Assembly (NCBI GenBank): GCA_937892115.1 | Contig: CALAUI010000026.1 | Coordinates: forward strand, 85,995 to 149,994 | Length of the DNA stretch: 64,000 bases | Source: an uncultured Clostridia bacterium | Lineage (GTDB): Bacteria > Bacillota > Clostridia > Oscillospirales > Acutalibacteraceae | Direction of reading: 5' to 3' | Part shown: one piece after another, positions 16,155 to 24,359 of the stretch | Layout: every line of letters begins with the position of its first letter | Position numbering within the stretch: the stretch's first letter is position 1 | Made by a program: the position numbers and the translations under genes | The notes under the pieces: generated by a model | The model's database searches: none | Told to the model about the DNA's origin: nothing | What the model saw: the letters and a program-made list of their open reading frames with translations, nothing else

Positions 16155-17264
16155 ATGAACAAAAAAATACTTATAGCTATCATCTGTGCCGTACTTGTTT
16201 TCGGCGGCGGTATCGCAGCGGTTTCAATTCTCAAGAAGGATGAGCCCGCCCGTAAAAGAAGCACAAAGGAAGAGCTCACAAGCACCACGACCGAAGTATA
16301 TACCGGCAGCACGACAGAGCCCACCGAGGAATATACCGGTCCTACGGACGAAAACGGTCTCCCCGTTTTTGAAGAAAGCGAAACAGATGAAAACGGCAGC
16401 GTCATCACTACAATAAGAAACGTAGTAAAAACGACCGCAAGGGTAGCAGGCAATTCAACAACCCGTAAAAATACAGGTACCACCAAATCATCGGGTACTA
16501 CAAAGAAGAACACCGGTACCACCAAATCATCGGGTACTACAAAGAAGAACTCCAATACTACCAAAGCATCCAGCGGAACAGGTCTCGTTGATGACGTAAT
16601 CGGACCCAATGCTCAGCAGTCATTCCTCGGCTACCGTAAAGCTGCCGAAGGTTATTATTACTGCGATGATAAGGATAACTGGCAGAGATACACCGGCTAC
16701 AACGAAGTTTACGATAAGTGGGCAGGCGTTGCCGCCATGTACATCGACCAGGTCAGAATCCGTTTCCGTTACGAGGATAAAAACTGGATGATTCAGCTCT
16801 GGAAGGGTCAGTACGGCTTCCTTATGATCGGTGCGGAAATCGGTGTTTATACAAACACATCCTTCTCCAATGCAAACGGCGACTTCCACCATTTTGACGT
16901 TGCCCAGCAGTCCGACTGGCTGTATATGCAGCTTGACTGTTATTACAGACCCAAGGGTGACACCGGCGAATACAAGAGGGTATTCACAAGACCCTGGGAT
17001 AAATATTGGTGGGCAACCGGCTTTGTAAAGGGTCAGCTTCAGAAGTATACCGCTCCCAGAACAGAGCTCAAGACCATGAACCACATTCAGTTCAAGAGTG
17101 AAGATATGGCTAACCTCTTTGTTGAAGGTCTCCAGAAGATCGGCTTTGCCCGTGCGGGTTCATCGGCTGCAATGCAGGACGACACCTACTTCCAGAACGG
17201 TGCCGATGTATATGTACTTTGGGCAACAAGATATAACGATTCGTTTGACGGATACATTTCATAA
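16155..17264 (+). CDS. Membrane-anchored DUF4474 protein (second paralogue)
   Basis: 369 residues with the same design: anchor 5-25, Thr-rich linker about 30-150, DUF4474 domain about 155-369 (GYNEVYDKW, WMIQLWKGQYG, GAEIGVYTN, WDKYWWATGFVKGQL). The linker contains two near-identical 13-residue units (TGTTKSSGTTKKN) from a tandem DNA repeat. The ATG at 16155 follows AGGAGG at 16143-16148; an earlier in-frame ATG would sit before that RBS. Cell-surface display across the wall through the extended linker is inferred. Function unknown. Confidence 0.78.
   Translation: MNKKILIAIICAVLVFGGGIAAVSILKKDEPARKRSTKEELTSTTTEVYTGSTTEPTEEYTGPTDENGLPVFEESETDENGSVITTIRNVVKTTARVAGNSTTRKNTGTTKSSGTTKKNTGTTKSSGTTKKNSNTTKASSGTGLVDDVIGPNAQQSFLGYRKAAEGYYYCDDKDNWQRYTGYNEVYDKWAGVAAMYIDQVRIRFRYEDKNWMIQLWKGQYGFLMIGAEIGVYTNTSFSNANGDFHHFDVAQQSDWLYMQLDCYYRPKGDTGEYKRVFTRPWDKYWWATGFVKGQLQKYTAPRTELKTMNHIQFKSEDMANLFVEGLQKIGFARAGSSAAMQDDTYFQNGADVYVLWATRYNDSFDGYIS
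16476..16550 (+). repeat. 39-nt tandem repeat in the Thr-rich linker
   Basis: Two identical 36-nt copies (16476-16511 and 16515-16550) start 39 nt apart, encoding the linker unit TGTTKSSGTTKKN twice. Near-perfect DNA identity suggests recent duplication or gene conversion. Confidence 0.85.
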
Positions 17265-17278
17265 ACAGCATACAGCTT

Positions 17279-17313
17279 GCCTCCCCCGATTGGATCGGGG
17301 GAGGCTTTTATTT
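17279..17313 (+). terminator. Terminator of the DUF4474 pair
   Basis: GCCTCCCCCGAT pairs perfectly with ATCGGGGGAGGC around a TGG loop (17279-17305), followed by TTTTATTT. Confidence 0.9.
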
Positions 17314-17344
17314 ATATAATTTTCATTGAATAGGGTGAATTTCA

Positions 17345-17373
17345 TTGACATTTGCCGCATAAAAGTGTATTAT
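17345..17373 (+). promoter_or_regulatory. Promoter of glyQS
   Basis: TTGACA (17345-17350), 17-nt spacer, TATTAT (17368-17373). The coding start is 37 nt beyond the -10, leaving no room for a T-box leader. Confidence 0.7.
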
Positions 17374-17409
17374 GCGTATGATTAATATTATAATGCGGGA
17401 GAATCGGTT

Positions 17410-18792
17410 ATGTTAAAGAACGAAGAAAAATCAATGGAAAAAATCGTTGCACTTTGCAAGAACAGAGGCTTCATTTTCGCAGGCAGCGACATCTACGGCG
17501 GACTTGCAAATACCTGGGACTACGGCCCTCTCGGCTCAAGACTCAAGAACAATGTCAAGGACACCTGGCGCAAAAGATTCATCCAGGAAAGAAAGAACAG
17601 CTACGAAGTAGATGCCGACATCCTTATGCACCCCAGAGTATGGGAAGCAAGCGGTCATGTTGCATCCTTCTCTGACCCTCTTCTTGACTGTAAGGAATGC
17701 AAAATGCGTCACAGAGCAGATAACCTTATTGACGATTTTGACCCCGATGCACATGCAGACGGCATGACAAAGGAAGAAATGTTTGACTACATCAAGGCAC
17801 ATTCAATTCCCTGCCCCAACTGCGGCAAGCACAACTTTACAGACATCAGGGAATTCAACCTTATGTTCCAGACCTTCAGAGGCGTTACAAACGACTCCAA
17901 GAGCGTAATTTATCTGCGTCCCGAAAATGCTCAGGGCGAATACGTTAACTTCCTTAACGTTCAGCGTTCAATGAGAGCAAAGCTTCCCTTCTCCATCGGT
18001 CAGATAGGTAAGGCATTCAGAAATGAAATCACACCGGGCAACTTCACCTTCAGAACAATCGAATTTGAGCAGATGGAGTTTCAGACCTTCTGTAAGGAAG
18101 GAACGGACAACGAGCTTTACGAGTATTTCAAGCAGTATGGCCGTCAGTATTTTGAAGATCTCGGTCTTCCTTCAGACCATCTTCGTTACCACGACCACGA
18201 GAAGCTCGCTCACTACGCAAAGGCCGCTTGTGATATAGAATTCCTCTTCCCCTTCGGCTGGGGCGAAATCAACGGCACACACAACAGAACGAACTTTGAC
18301 CTTACAAGACATCAGGAATACAGCGGCAAGACCCAGGAATATCTTGACCCCGAAACAAACGAGAAGTTTATTCCCTTCATCATCGAGTCAACCTACGGTC
18401 TTGACAGAACGGTACTCGCTCTCCTCTGCGAAGCTTACGATGAGGAAGTAATTGATGCGGAAAAGAACGACACCAGAGTTGTTCTTCACCTCAATCCCGC
18501 AATCGCACCCTTCAAGGCATCCGTTCTTCCCCTTTCAAAGAAGCTCAGCGACAACGCTCTTGAGATTTACAATAAGCTCTCAAAGAAATTTATGGTTGAC
18601 TTTGACGAAACGGGTTCAATCGGCAAGAGATACCGCAGAGAGGACGAAATCGGTACTCCCATCTGTATCACTTACGACTTTGACTCCGTTGAAGACGGCT
18701 GTGTAACGGTCAGAGACAGAGACACCATGGAGCAGGAAAGAATTTCCGTTGACGCTCTTGAAGATTACATTGCATCCAAAATCAATTTCTGA
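17410..18792 (+). CDS. glyQS: Glycyl-tRNA synthetase, single-chain class II type
   Basis: 460 residues, the length of bacterial alpha2-type GlyRS. Signatures are KNRGFIFAGSDIYGGLANTWDYGPLG near the start, the class II motif 2 region GQIGKAFRNEITP with FRTIEFEQMEFQ, and motif 3 STYGLDRTVLALL. CKECKMR and CPNCGKH (about 94-97 and 136-141) form a zinc-binding insertion. The C-terminal anticodon-binding domain begins near VVLHLNPAIAPFKASVLPL. It charges tRNA-Gly. The gene is followed after 29 nt by oadA and may be the head of that transcription unit. Confidence 0.96.
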   Translation: MLKNEEKSMEKIVALCKNRGFIFAGSDIYGGLANTWDYGPLGSRLKNNVKDTWRKRFIQERKNSYEVDADILMHPRVWEASGHVASFSDPLLDCKECKMRHRADNLIDDFDPDAHADGMTKEEMFDYIKAHSIPCPNCGKHNFTDIREFNLMFQTFRGVTNDSKSVIYLRPENAQGEYVNFLNVQRSMRAKLPFSIGQIGKAFRNEITPGNFTFRTIEFEQMEFQTFCKEGTDNELYEYFKQYGRQYFEDLGLPSDHLRYHDHEKLAHYAKAACDIEFLFPFGWGEINGTHNRTNFDLTRHQEYSGKTQEYLDPETNEKFIPFIIESTYGLDRTVLALLCEAYDEEVIDAEKNDTRVVLHLNPAIAPFKASVLPLSKKLSDNALEIYNKLSKKFMVDFDETGSIGKRYRREDEIGTPICITYDFDSVEDGCVTVRDRDTMEQERISVDALEDYIASKINF

Positions 18793-18821
18793 TTCACATA
18801 TACCACGAAAGGAGAAAAAAT

Positions 18822-20198
18822 ATGGTTAATATTACCGAAACCGTCCTTCGTGACGCAAACCAGTCCCTTATCGCAACAAGAATGCCCTTTTCGGAGTTTG
18901 AGCCCATTCTCAGGACAATGGATAAGGCGGGCTATTACTCACTTGAATGCTGGGGCGGCGCTACGTTTGACTCATGTCTTCGTTACCTTAACGAAGATCC
19001 CTGGGAAAGACTGCGTAAAATCAAGGCGGCCTGCCCCAATACCAAGCTTCAGATGCTTCTGAGAGGTCAGAATCTTCTGGGCTACAAGCATTATCCCGAT
19101 GACGTTGTACGTATGTTCGTACGCAAGAGCGTTGAAAACGGCATTGACATCATCAGAATCTTTGACGCGCTCAACGACGTAAGAAATATCAAGGTCGCAG
19201 TTGACGAAACGCTCAAATGCGGTGCTCACGCATCAGGTACGATTTGCTACACCCTCAGCCCCATCCACAACATTGAAAGCTACGTAAAGCTTGCAAAAGA
19301 GATAGAGGCACTCGGCGTTCAGTCAATCTGCATCAAGGATATGGCAGGTATCATGAGTCCTCAGGAGGGCTATGAGCTTGTCAAGGCACTCAAGGCAAAC
19401 GTCAGCGTTCCCATCATCGTTCATACCCATTCAACCACGGGTCTCGGCTTCATGACACTTCTCAAGTGCGTTGAAGCAGGCGCAGACGTTATTGACACCG
19501 CTATTTCCTGCTTCTCCGGCGGCACTTCACAGCCCGCCACCGAAACTATGGTTTACGCACTCAGACAGCTCGGCTACGAGGTTCCCGTTGACACGAACGT
19601 ATGCAAGGAAATCAATGATTTCTTCAAGCCGTACAGAAACGAATGCCTCAAATCGGGTCAGCTCAATCCCGTTGTTATGGGCACTCAGACCGACGCTCTC
19701 ATTTATCAGATTCCCGGCGGTATGCTTTCAAACCTCGTTGCACAGCTCACCGCACAGAACAAGCTCGATAAACTTGACGAAGTTCTGCTTGAAACTCCCA
19801 GAGTAAGAGAAGACCTCGGTTATCCTCCCCTTGTAACTCCCATGAGCCAGATGGTAGGCGTTCAGGCGACCGCCAACGTACTCGCAGGTGAGAGATACAA
19901 GAACATTTCAAAGGAAATCAAGAGCTATCTCAAGGGCGAATACGGCAAAGCTCCCGGCGAAATCAATAAGGAGCTTCAGAAGAAGGTCCTCGGTGACGAG
20001 GAGCCCTACTCGGGCAGATATGCGGATACTCTCGCTCCTCAGTTTGAAGATGCAAAGAAAGAGCTCGGCGACAGAGCCACCTGCGATGAGGACGTACTTT
20101 CCTACATTGCCTTCCCCACCCAGGCAGAAGCTTTCTTTGAGAAGAGAGACGCAAAGAAAAAGAACACATTCACCTATACAATCAAGAAAATCGGCTGA
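18822..20198 (+). CDS. oadA: Oxaloacetate decarboxylase alpha subunit (carboxyltransferase)
   Basis: 458 residues of a TIM-barrel carboxyltransferase (ETVLRDANQSLIATRM, IFDALNDVRN, IKDMAGIMSP, VHTHSTTGLG) with metal ligands in RDANQ and HTHS, and a helical C-terminal part. It lacks a fused biotin domain, which is encoded separately two genes downstream. The family moves CO2 from oxaloacetate to biotin; transcarboxylase 5S and pyruvate carboxylase B are homologues. The oadG, biotin carrier and oadB genes behind it favour a Na+-pumping oxaloacetate decarboxylase. RBS AAAGGAG. Confidence 0.92.
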   Translation: MVNITETVLRDANQSLIATRMPFSEFEPILRTMDKAGYYSLECWGGATFDSCLRYLNEDPWERLRKIKAACPNTKLQMLLRGQNLLGYKHYPDDVVRMFVRKSVENGIDIIRIFDALNDVRNIKVAVDETLKCGAHASGTICYTLSPIHNIESYVKLAKEIEALGVQSICIKDMAGIMSPQEGYELVKALKANVSVPIIVHTHSTTGLGFMTLLKCVEAGADVIDTAISCFSGGTSQPATETMVYALRQLGYEVPVDTNVCKEINDFFKPYRNECLKSGQLNPVVMGTQTDALIYQIPGGMLSNLVAQLTAQNKLDKLDEVLLETPRVREDLGYPPLVTPMSQMVGVQATANVLAGERYKNISKEIKSYLKGEYGKAPGEINKELQKKVLGDEEPYSGRYADTLAPQFEDAKKELGDRATCDEDVLSYIAFPTQAEAFFEKRDAKKKNTFTYTIKKIG

Positions 20199-20206
20199 GG
20201 TATACT

Positions 20207-20593
20207 ATGAATAATATATCTGCTGTTGCCAAGGCAACACCATACACTCCCGACTCGGTTCTTGAAATACCCGAAGCTCTGCTCATTTCCCTTATCGGTA
20301 TACTTGTGGTAATGTTTGAGCTTGCGCTTCTCGCAGTATTCATTCTGCTCATGTCAAAGGTTTTCAAGAATCTGGGTAAAAAGAATAAGGGTGACACTCA
20401 GGAAGCACCCGCAGACGTCGTTCCCTCAGGTAATCCCCTGCCCGAAACAGATTCGGCAGGCAAGCTTGACCTTGTTGATGTTGATGAGCCCACTGCCGCC
20501 GTCATTATGGCGATAGTAAGCGATCAGAGCGGTATTCCTCTGAACAGACTCAGCTTCAAATCAATCAAAAAACTGGAGGACGAAAACAAATGA
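20207..20593 (+). CDS. oadG: Sodium-pump decarboxylase gamma subunit (OadG family)
   Basis: 128 residues. One strong membrane segment (about 26-50, ISLIGILVVMFELALLAVF) is followed by a polar cytoplasmic tail. OadG-type subunits hold the alpha and beta subunits together and help bind zinc. Here the tail ends with PTAAVIMAIVSDQSG...LNRLSFKSIKKL, a motif common to Clostridial OadG proteins. It starts 8 nt after oadA and overlaps the biotin carrier by 4 nt. Small and variable family, so recognition rests partly on position. Confidence 0.82.
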   Translation: MNNISAVAKATPYTPDSVLEIPEALLISLIGILVVMFELALLAVFILLMSKVFKNLGKKNKGDTQEAPADVVPSGNPLPETDSAGKLDLVDVDEPTAAVIMAIVSDQSGIPLNRLSFKSIKKLEDENK

Positions 20594-20976
20594 AATATTA
20601 CGTAACTCTCAATAATAAAAACTATGAGGTAGAGGTTGAGGAAACAGAGGCGGTCATCACAGCCGTCACGGACGCAGTTGCTGCTCCCGCTCCCGTTGCC
20701 ACTGCCCCCGCCGCAGCTGCTCCTGCAGCCGCAGCACCTGCCGCTCCCGCTGTTTCCGGTGACGGTACTCCCGTAAAGGCACCCATGCCCGGCACAATTC
20801 TTTCCGTTTCCGCTGCCGCAGGTCAGCAGGTAAAATCCGGTCAGGTAATCATGATCCTCGAAGCCATGAAGATGGAAAACGAAATCGTTGCCCCCTGCGA
20901 CGGAACAGTTAAGCAGATTCTCGTTCAGAAGGGCTCAACAGTAGAAACCGACTCCGTTCTCGCGTTTATAGGTTAA
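20590..20976 (+). CDS. Biotin carboxyl carrier protein of the decarboxylase
   Basis: 128 residues. A short N-terminal piece and an Ala/Pro-rich flexible linker (about 31-57) lead to a biotinyl domain with ILEAMKMENEIVAP; the Lys in AMKM is the biotinylation site. The linker lets biotin swing between the carboxyltransferase (OadA) and the membrane subunit (OadB). The gene overlaps oadG (ATGA) and is followed by oadB after 10 nt. Confidence 0.93.
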   Translation: MKYYVTLNNKNYEVEVEETEAVITAVTDAVAAPAPVATAPAAAAPAAAAPAAPAVSGDGTPVKAPMPGTILSVSAAAGQQVKSGQVIMILEAMKMENEIVAPCDGTVKQILVQKGSTVETDSVLAFIG

Positions 20977-20986
20977 GGAGGACGTA

Positions 20987-22204
20987 ATGGATATTGTTGG
21001 AATTTTAACAGGTTTGTGGCAAAGCTCCGGCTTTTCACATCTTTTCACTGCGGACGGATGGAAAAACCTGGTAATGATTTTCGTTGCTCTGGTCTTCCTC
21101 TTTCTTGCAATACATCCCAAATTCAGATTTGAGCCCCTGCTTCTTGTTCCCATCGCTTTCGGCATCCTGCTTGCAAATATGCCCGAAACGGGACTTATGG
21201 CAGACCCGGCAGGTCTGATGGATGAAACACAGCTGGTTGAGGGCGCTCACTGGTACAATGACGGCGTTCTGCGATTGATTTACGCGGGTGTAAAGAGTTC
21301 AATCTTTCCCTGCCTTATCTTCCTCGGAATCGGCGCGATGACAGACTTCGGTCCTCTGCTTGCAAACCCCATCAGCTTACTTCTCGGTGCGGCGGCACAG
21401 TTCGGTATTTACATCGCTTTCCTTCTTGCCGTTTCCATGGGCAAGCTCACAGGCGGACTCGTTTCGTTTACCGCAGGTGAAGCGGCGGCCATCGGTATTA
21501 TCGGCGGTGCCGACGGACCTACCGCCATATTTTCGGCGTCAAAGCTGGCTCCGCAATTACTTGCACCCATCGCTCTCGCCGCATACTCATATATGGCGCT
21601 TATCCCCCTTATTCAGCCCCCCATCATGAAGCTTCTCACCACAAAGAAGGAAAGAGAAGTTGAAATGAAACAGCTCCGTACCGTTTCAAAGACGGAAAAA
21701 ATCATCTTCCCCATCGTTGTATTCATCATAGTTGCTCTGCTTATCCCCGATGCGGCATCCCTTATCGGCTTCCTTATGCTGGGTAACCTCTTCAAGGAAT
21801 GCGGCGTTACGGAAAGACTTTCCGATACGGCACAGAACGCTCTTACCAACATCGTTACCATCATGCTGGGCGTTACCGTAGGTGCGACCGCAAACGGTCA
21901 GGATTTCATTCAGCTCAAGACAATCCTCATCGTTGTTCTCGGTCTTGTCGCATTCAGCTTCTCCACGGCAGGCGGTGTACTTTTCGGCAAGGTGCTCTAC
22001 GTTGTTACCGGCGGCAAAATCAATCCCCTCATCGGCTCCGCAGGCGTATCTGCAGTTCCCATGGCAGCCCGTGTATCCCAGGTTGAAGGCAGAAAGTACA
22101 ATCCCACTAACTTCCTTCTCATGCACGCTATGGGTCCCAACGTTGCAGGTGTAATCGGCTCCGCAGTTGCGGCAGGATTTATGCTGCTGATGTTCAATCA
22201 CTGA
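20987..22204 (+). CDS. oadB: Na+-translocating decarboxylase beta subunit
   Basis: 405 residues with about ten hydrophobic segments. GGADGPTAIFSASKLAP (about 170-186) carries the conserved Asp at the Na+ channel, and SAVPMAARVSQ and NFLLMHAMGPNVAGVIGSAVAAG are diagnostic near the C-terminus. It decarboxylates carboxybiotin and pumps Na+ outward, so the operon converts oxaloacetate to pyruvate and stores energy as a sodium gradient. RBS AAGGAGG. A strong terminator follows. Confidence 0.95.
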   Translation: MDIVGILTGLWQSSGFSHLFTADGWKNLVMIFVALVFLFLAIHPKFRFEPLLLVPIAFGILLANMPETGLMADPAGLMDETQLVEGAHWYNDGVLRLIYAGVKSSIFPCLIFLGIGAMTDFGPLLANPISLLLGAAAQFGIYIAFLLAVSMGKLTGGLVSFTAGEAAAIGIIGGADGPTAIFSASKLAPQLLAPIALAAYSYMALIPLIQPPIMKLLTTKKEREVEMKQLRTVSKTEKIIFPIVVFIIVALLIPDAASLIGFLMLGNLFKECGVTERLSDTAQNALTNIVTIMLGVTVGATANGQDFIQLKTILIVVLGLVAFSFSTAGGVLFGKVLYVVTGGKINPLIGSAGVSAVPMAARVSQVEGRKYNPTNFLLMHAMGPNVAGVIGSAVAAGFMLLMFNH

Positions 22205-22223
22205 TAAGCAATACGATACTTCA

Positions 22224-22256
22224 AAGGGCTTTCCTCTGCGGAAAGCCCTTAAATTT
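22224..22256 (+). terminator. Terminator of the oad operon
   Basis: AAGGGCTTTCC (22224-22234) pairs perfectly with GGAAAGCCCTT (22240-22250) around TCTGC, then AAATTTAT. Confidence 0.8.
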
Positions 22257-22261
22257 ATGTG

Positions 22262-22290
22262 TTGAGATTTGAAATATATGGTGATATAAT
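22262..22290 (+). promoter_or_regulatory. Promoter of the aldolase-iolC unit
   Basis: TTGAGA (22262-22267), 17-nt spacer, consensus TATAAT (22285-22290), 30 nt before the ATG. Confidence 0.65.
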
Positions 22291-22319
22291 AATTTTATGT
22301 TCGGGAAAGGAGAGATAAT

Positions 22320-23165
22320 ATGTCACTTGTCAAAATGAGTCAGCTTCTTTCAGACGCAAAAAACGGCGGATATGCCGTAGGCAGCTTCAGCATAGCCAAT
22401 ATGGAAATGGTGCTGGGTGTCATCAAGGCACTTGAAGAAACAAAAAGTCCCGCAATCATCCAGATTGCAGAGGTCCGTCTTAAGCAGTCCCCGCTTGAAA
22501 TAATCGGTCCGCTTATGGTTGCCGCCGCAAAGAATGCTTCCGTTCCCGTTGCGGTACATTTTGACCACGGCAAAACCGTTGAAAAAATCACTCAGGCACT
22601 TGATATCGGTTTCACAAGCGTAATGTTTGACGGCTCTCATCTTCCTTTTGAAGAGAATGCCTCCGTTACCTCTCAGGTCAAAAAGCTTGCCGAAAAATAC
22701 GGCGCTGACTGTGAAGGTGAAATCGGTTGTGTAGGCGGCAGTGAGGACGGCAGTGAAAACATTGCAATCAATTACACCTCTCCCGCCACGGCACTTGAAT
22801 TTTACGACAGCACAAAGGTGGATGCCCTTGCGGTCGCAATCGGCAATGCCCACGGCAATTACAAGCAGACACCGAAACTCAGATTTGATATTCTTGAGGA
22901 AACCGCTTCCCTCGTTCCCGTTCCCCTCGTACTGCACGGAGGCACGGGCATTGAGCCGGATGATTTCCGCAGATGCATTTCTCTGGGAATCCATAAAATC
23001 AACATTGCCACCGCTACCTTTGACAGCGTTGAAAAAACGGTCAGACAGGCGTATTGCTCCGAAACGATCGGCGGTTATTACGACCTGCAGGCAGCAGAGG
23101 TTGAAGGTGCATACCTTAACGCAATGAAGCATATTGAAATTTTCGGCTGTGCCGGAAAAGCATAA
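22320..23165 (+). CDS. Class II ketose-bisphosphate aldolase (Fba/IolJ-like)
   Basis: 281 residues. VAVHFDHGKT has the zinc-binding His and the Asp of the class II active site; LHGGTGIEPDDF and HKINIATATF hold the further zinc His and phosphate-binding residues. SMLDGS of other members is VMFDGSH here. Adjacent iolC suggests it may split 2-deoxy-5-keto-gluconate 6-phosphate (IolJ), yielding dihydroxyacetone phosphate and malonate semialdehyde; fructose- or tagatose-bisphosphate aldolase are alternatives. RBS AAAGGAG. It starts 30 nt past a consensus -10. Confidence 0.86.
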   Translation: MSLVKMSQLLSDAKNGGYAVGSFSIANMEMVLGVIKALEETKSPAIIQIAEVRLKQSPLEIIGPLMVAAAKNASVPVAVHFDHGKTVEKITQALDIGFTSVMFDGSHLPFEENASVTSQVKKLAEKYGADCEGEIGCVGGSEDGSENIAINYTSPATALEFYDSTKVDALAVAIGNAHGNYKQTPKLRFDILEETASLVPVPLVLHGGTGIEPDDFRRCISLGIHKINIATATFDSVEKTVRQAYCSETIGGYYDLQAAEVEGAYLNAMKHIEIFGCAGKA

Positions 23166-23183
23166 TATACGGAGGAAATTAAA

Positions 23184-24209
23184 ATGAGTTTTATCACTTT
23201 TGACAACACAAAGCCCCTTGACGTTATCCCCATCGGCAGAGTTGCCATCGACTTTAACCCCACGGATATGAACAAGCCCCTGAGCGAGAGCTGTAACTTC
23301 AACAAGTACGTCGGCGGCTCACCCGCAAATATTGCCGTAGGACTTGCCCGTCTGGGTGCAAAATGCGGATTCATCGCAAAGGTTTCCGACGACCAGTTCG
23401 GCGATTATGTTGAAAATTATTTCAAAAACGACGGCATTGACGTTTCTCATATTTCAAGATGTAAAAACGGCGAAAATCTGGGTCTTACCTTCACGGAAAT
23501 CCTTTCCCCCACACAGTCAAGCATCCTTATGTACCGTGACGGCGTGGCAGACCTTCAGGTAGACGTTGACGACGTTGACGAAGAATATATCAAGAGTGCA
23601 AAAGCGGTTGTAATTTCGGGTACGGCACTTTGCTGCAGTCCCTCAAGAGAGGCAGCACTCAAGACCCTTTTCCTTGCAAAGAAAAACGGCGTAGTCGTAA
23701 TCTTTGACATTGATTACAGAAGCTACACCTGGAAAAACAAGGATGAAATTTCACTCTACTATTCAATCGCCGCAAAGAACAGCGATATTATACTCGGCTC
23801 AAGAGAAGAATTTGACCTGACTGAAGCACTTGAAGGCAAGTGTGCAAGCGACGAAGAATCTGCAGAGAGATGGTTCTCATACGGCAACAAGCTCATCATC
23901 ATCAAGCATGGCAAGGAAGGCTCCGTTGCATATCTCAACGACGGCTCCGCTTACAAGGTAAAGCCCTTCCCCGTTCAGATGCTCAAGGGCTTCGGCGGCG
24001 GTGACGGCTATGCAAGCTCATTCATTTATTCTCTGCTCAACGGCAAGGAAATCGACAAGGCACTTGAGTTTGCCACTGCTTCGGCTTCAATGCTTGTCTC
24101 CGCCCACAGCTGCTCTGCGGCTATGCCCTCGGTAAAAGCCATTGAGGAATTTATCAGCAAAGAAAAGAACGAGCTTCACTGCGGCGAAGTAATTGAGAAG
24201 ATTAAATAA
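23184..24209 (+). CDS. iolC: 5-dehydro-2-deoxygluconokinase (PfkB family)
   Basis: 341 residues of a ribokinase/PfkB kinase: IPIGRVAIDFNP, YVGGSPANIAVGLARLGAKCGFIAKVSDDQFG and a C-terminal GGGDGYASSFIYSL. The usual PfkB anion-hole sequence GAGDAF is GGGDGY here; the catalytic Asp is kept. The N-terminal and middle sequences are those of IolC, which phosphorylates 2-deoxy-5-keto-gluconate in myo-inositol breakdown. It follows the aldolase after 18 nt. No other iol gene is visible, so the pathway must be completed elsewhere or the pair has another use. Confidence 0.86.
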   Translation: MSFITFDNTKPLDVIPIGRVAIDFNPTDMNKPLSESCNFNKYVGGSPANIAVGLARLGAKCGFIAKVSDDQFGDYVENYFKNDGIDVSHISRCKNGENLGLTFTEILSPTQSSILMYRDGVADLQVDVDDVDEEYIKSAKAVVISGTALCCSPSREAALKTLFLAKKNGVVVIFDIDYRSYTWKNKDEISLYYSIAAKNSDIILGSREEFDLTEALEGKCASDEESAERWFSYGNKLIIIKHGKEGSVAYLNDGSAYKVKPFPVQMLKGFGGGDGYASSFIYSLLNGKEIDKALEFATASASMLVSAHSCSAAMPSVKAIEEFISKEKNELHCGEVIEKIK

Positions 24210-24229
24210 ATATCAGAACAATCATTTTT

Positions 24230-24257
24230 GCAGGGCGATTCGTCGCCCTGCTTTTTT
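24230..24257 (+). terminator. Terminator after iolC
   Basis: GCAGGGCGA and TCGCCCTGC form a perfect 9-bp stem with a TTCG tetraloop, followed by six T. Confidence 0.95.
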
Positions 24258-24359
24258 ATACAAAATTGCAAATAAAATCTCAGATTTCTCTTGTATTTTA
24301 GTCATAAATAATATAATATAGATGTGTATTATTTATTTCTGCATCAGGAGGGTTTAATA

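Noticed and set aside
16440..16560. Short direct repeats that might be a CRISPR array
   Set aside because: Only two copies with a 3-nt gap, in frame within a Thr-rich linker; there are no unique spacers and no cas genes.
17374..17409. T-box riboswitch before glyQS
   Set aside because: The promoter lies only 37 nt before the coding start, leaving no room for a T-box of about 200 nt.
22350..23132. 260-codon minus-strand frame opposite the aldolase gene
   Set aside because: Fully overlapped by a well-supported aldolase; its sequence is Cys- and aromatic-rich as expected for antisense of high-GC third positions.
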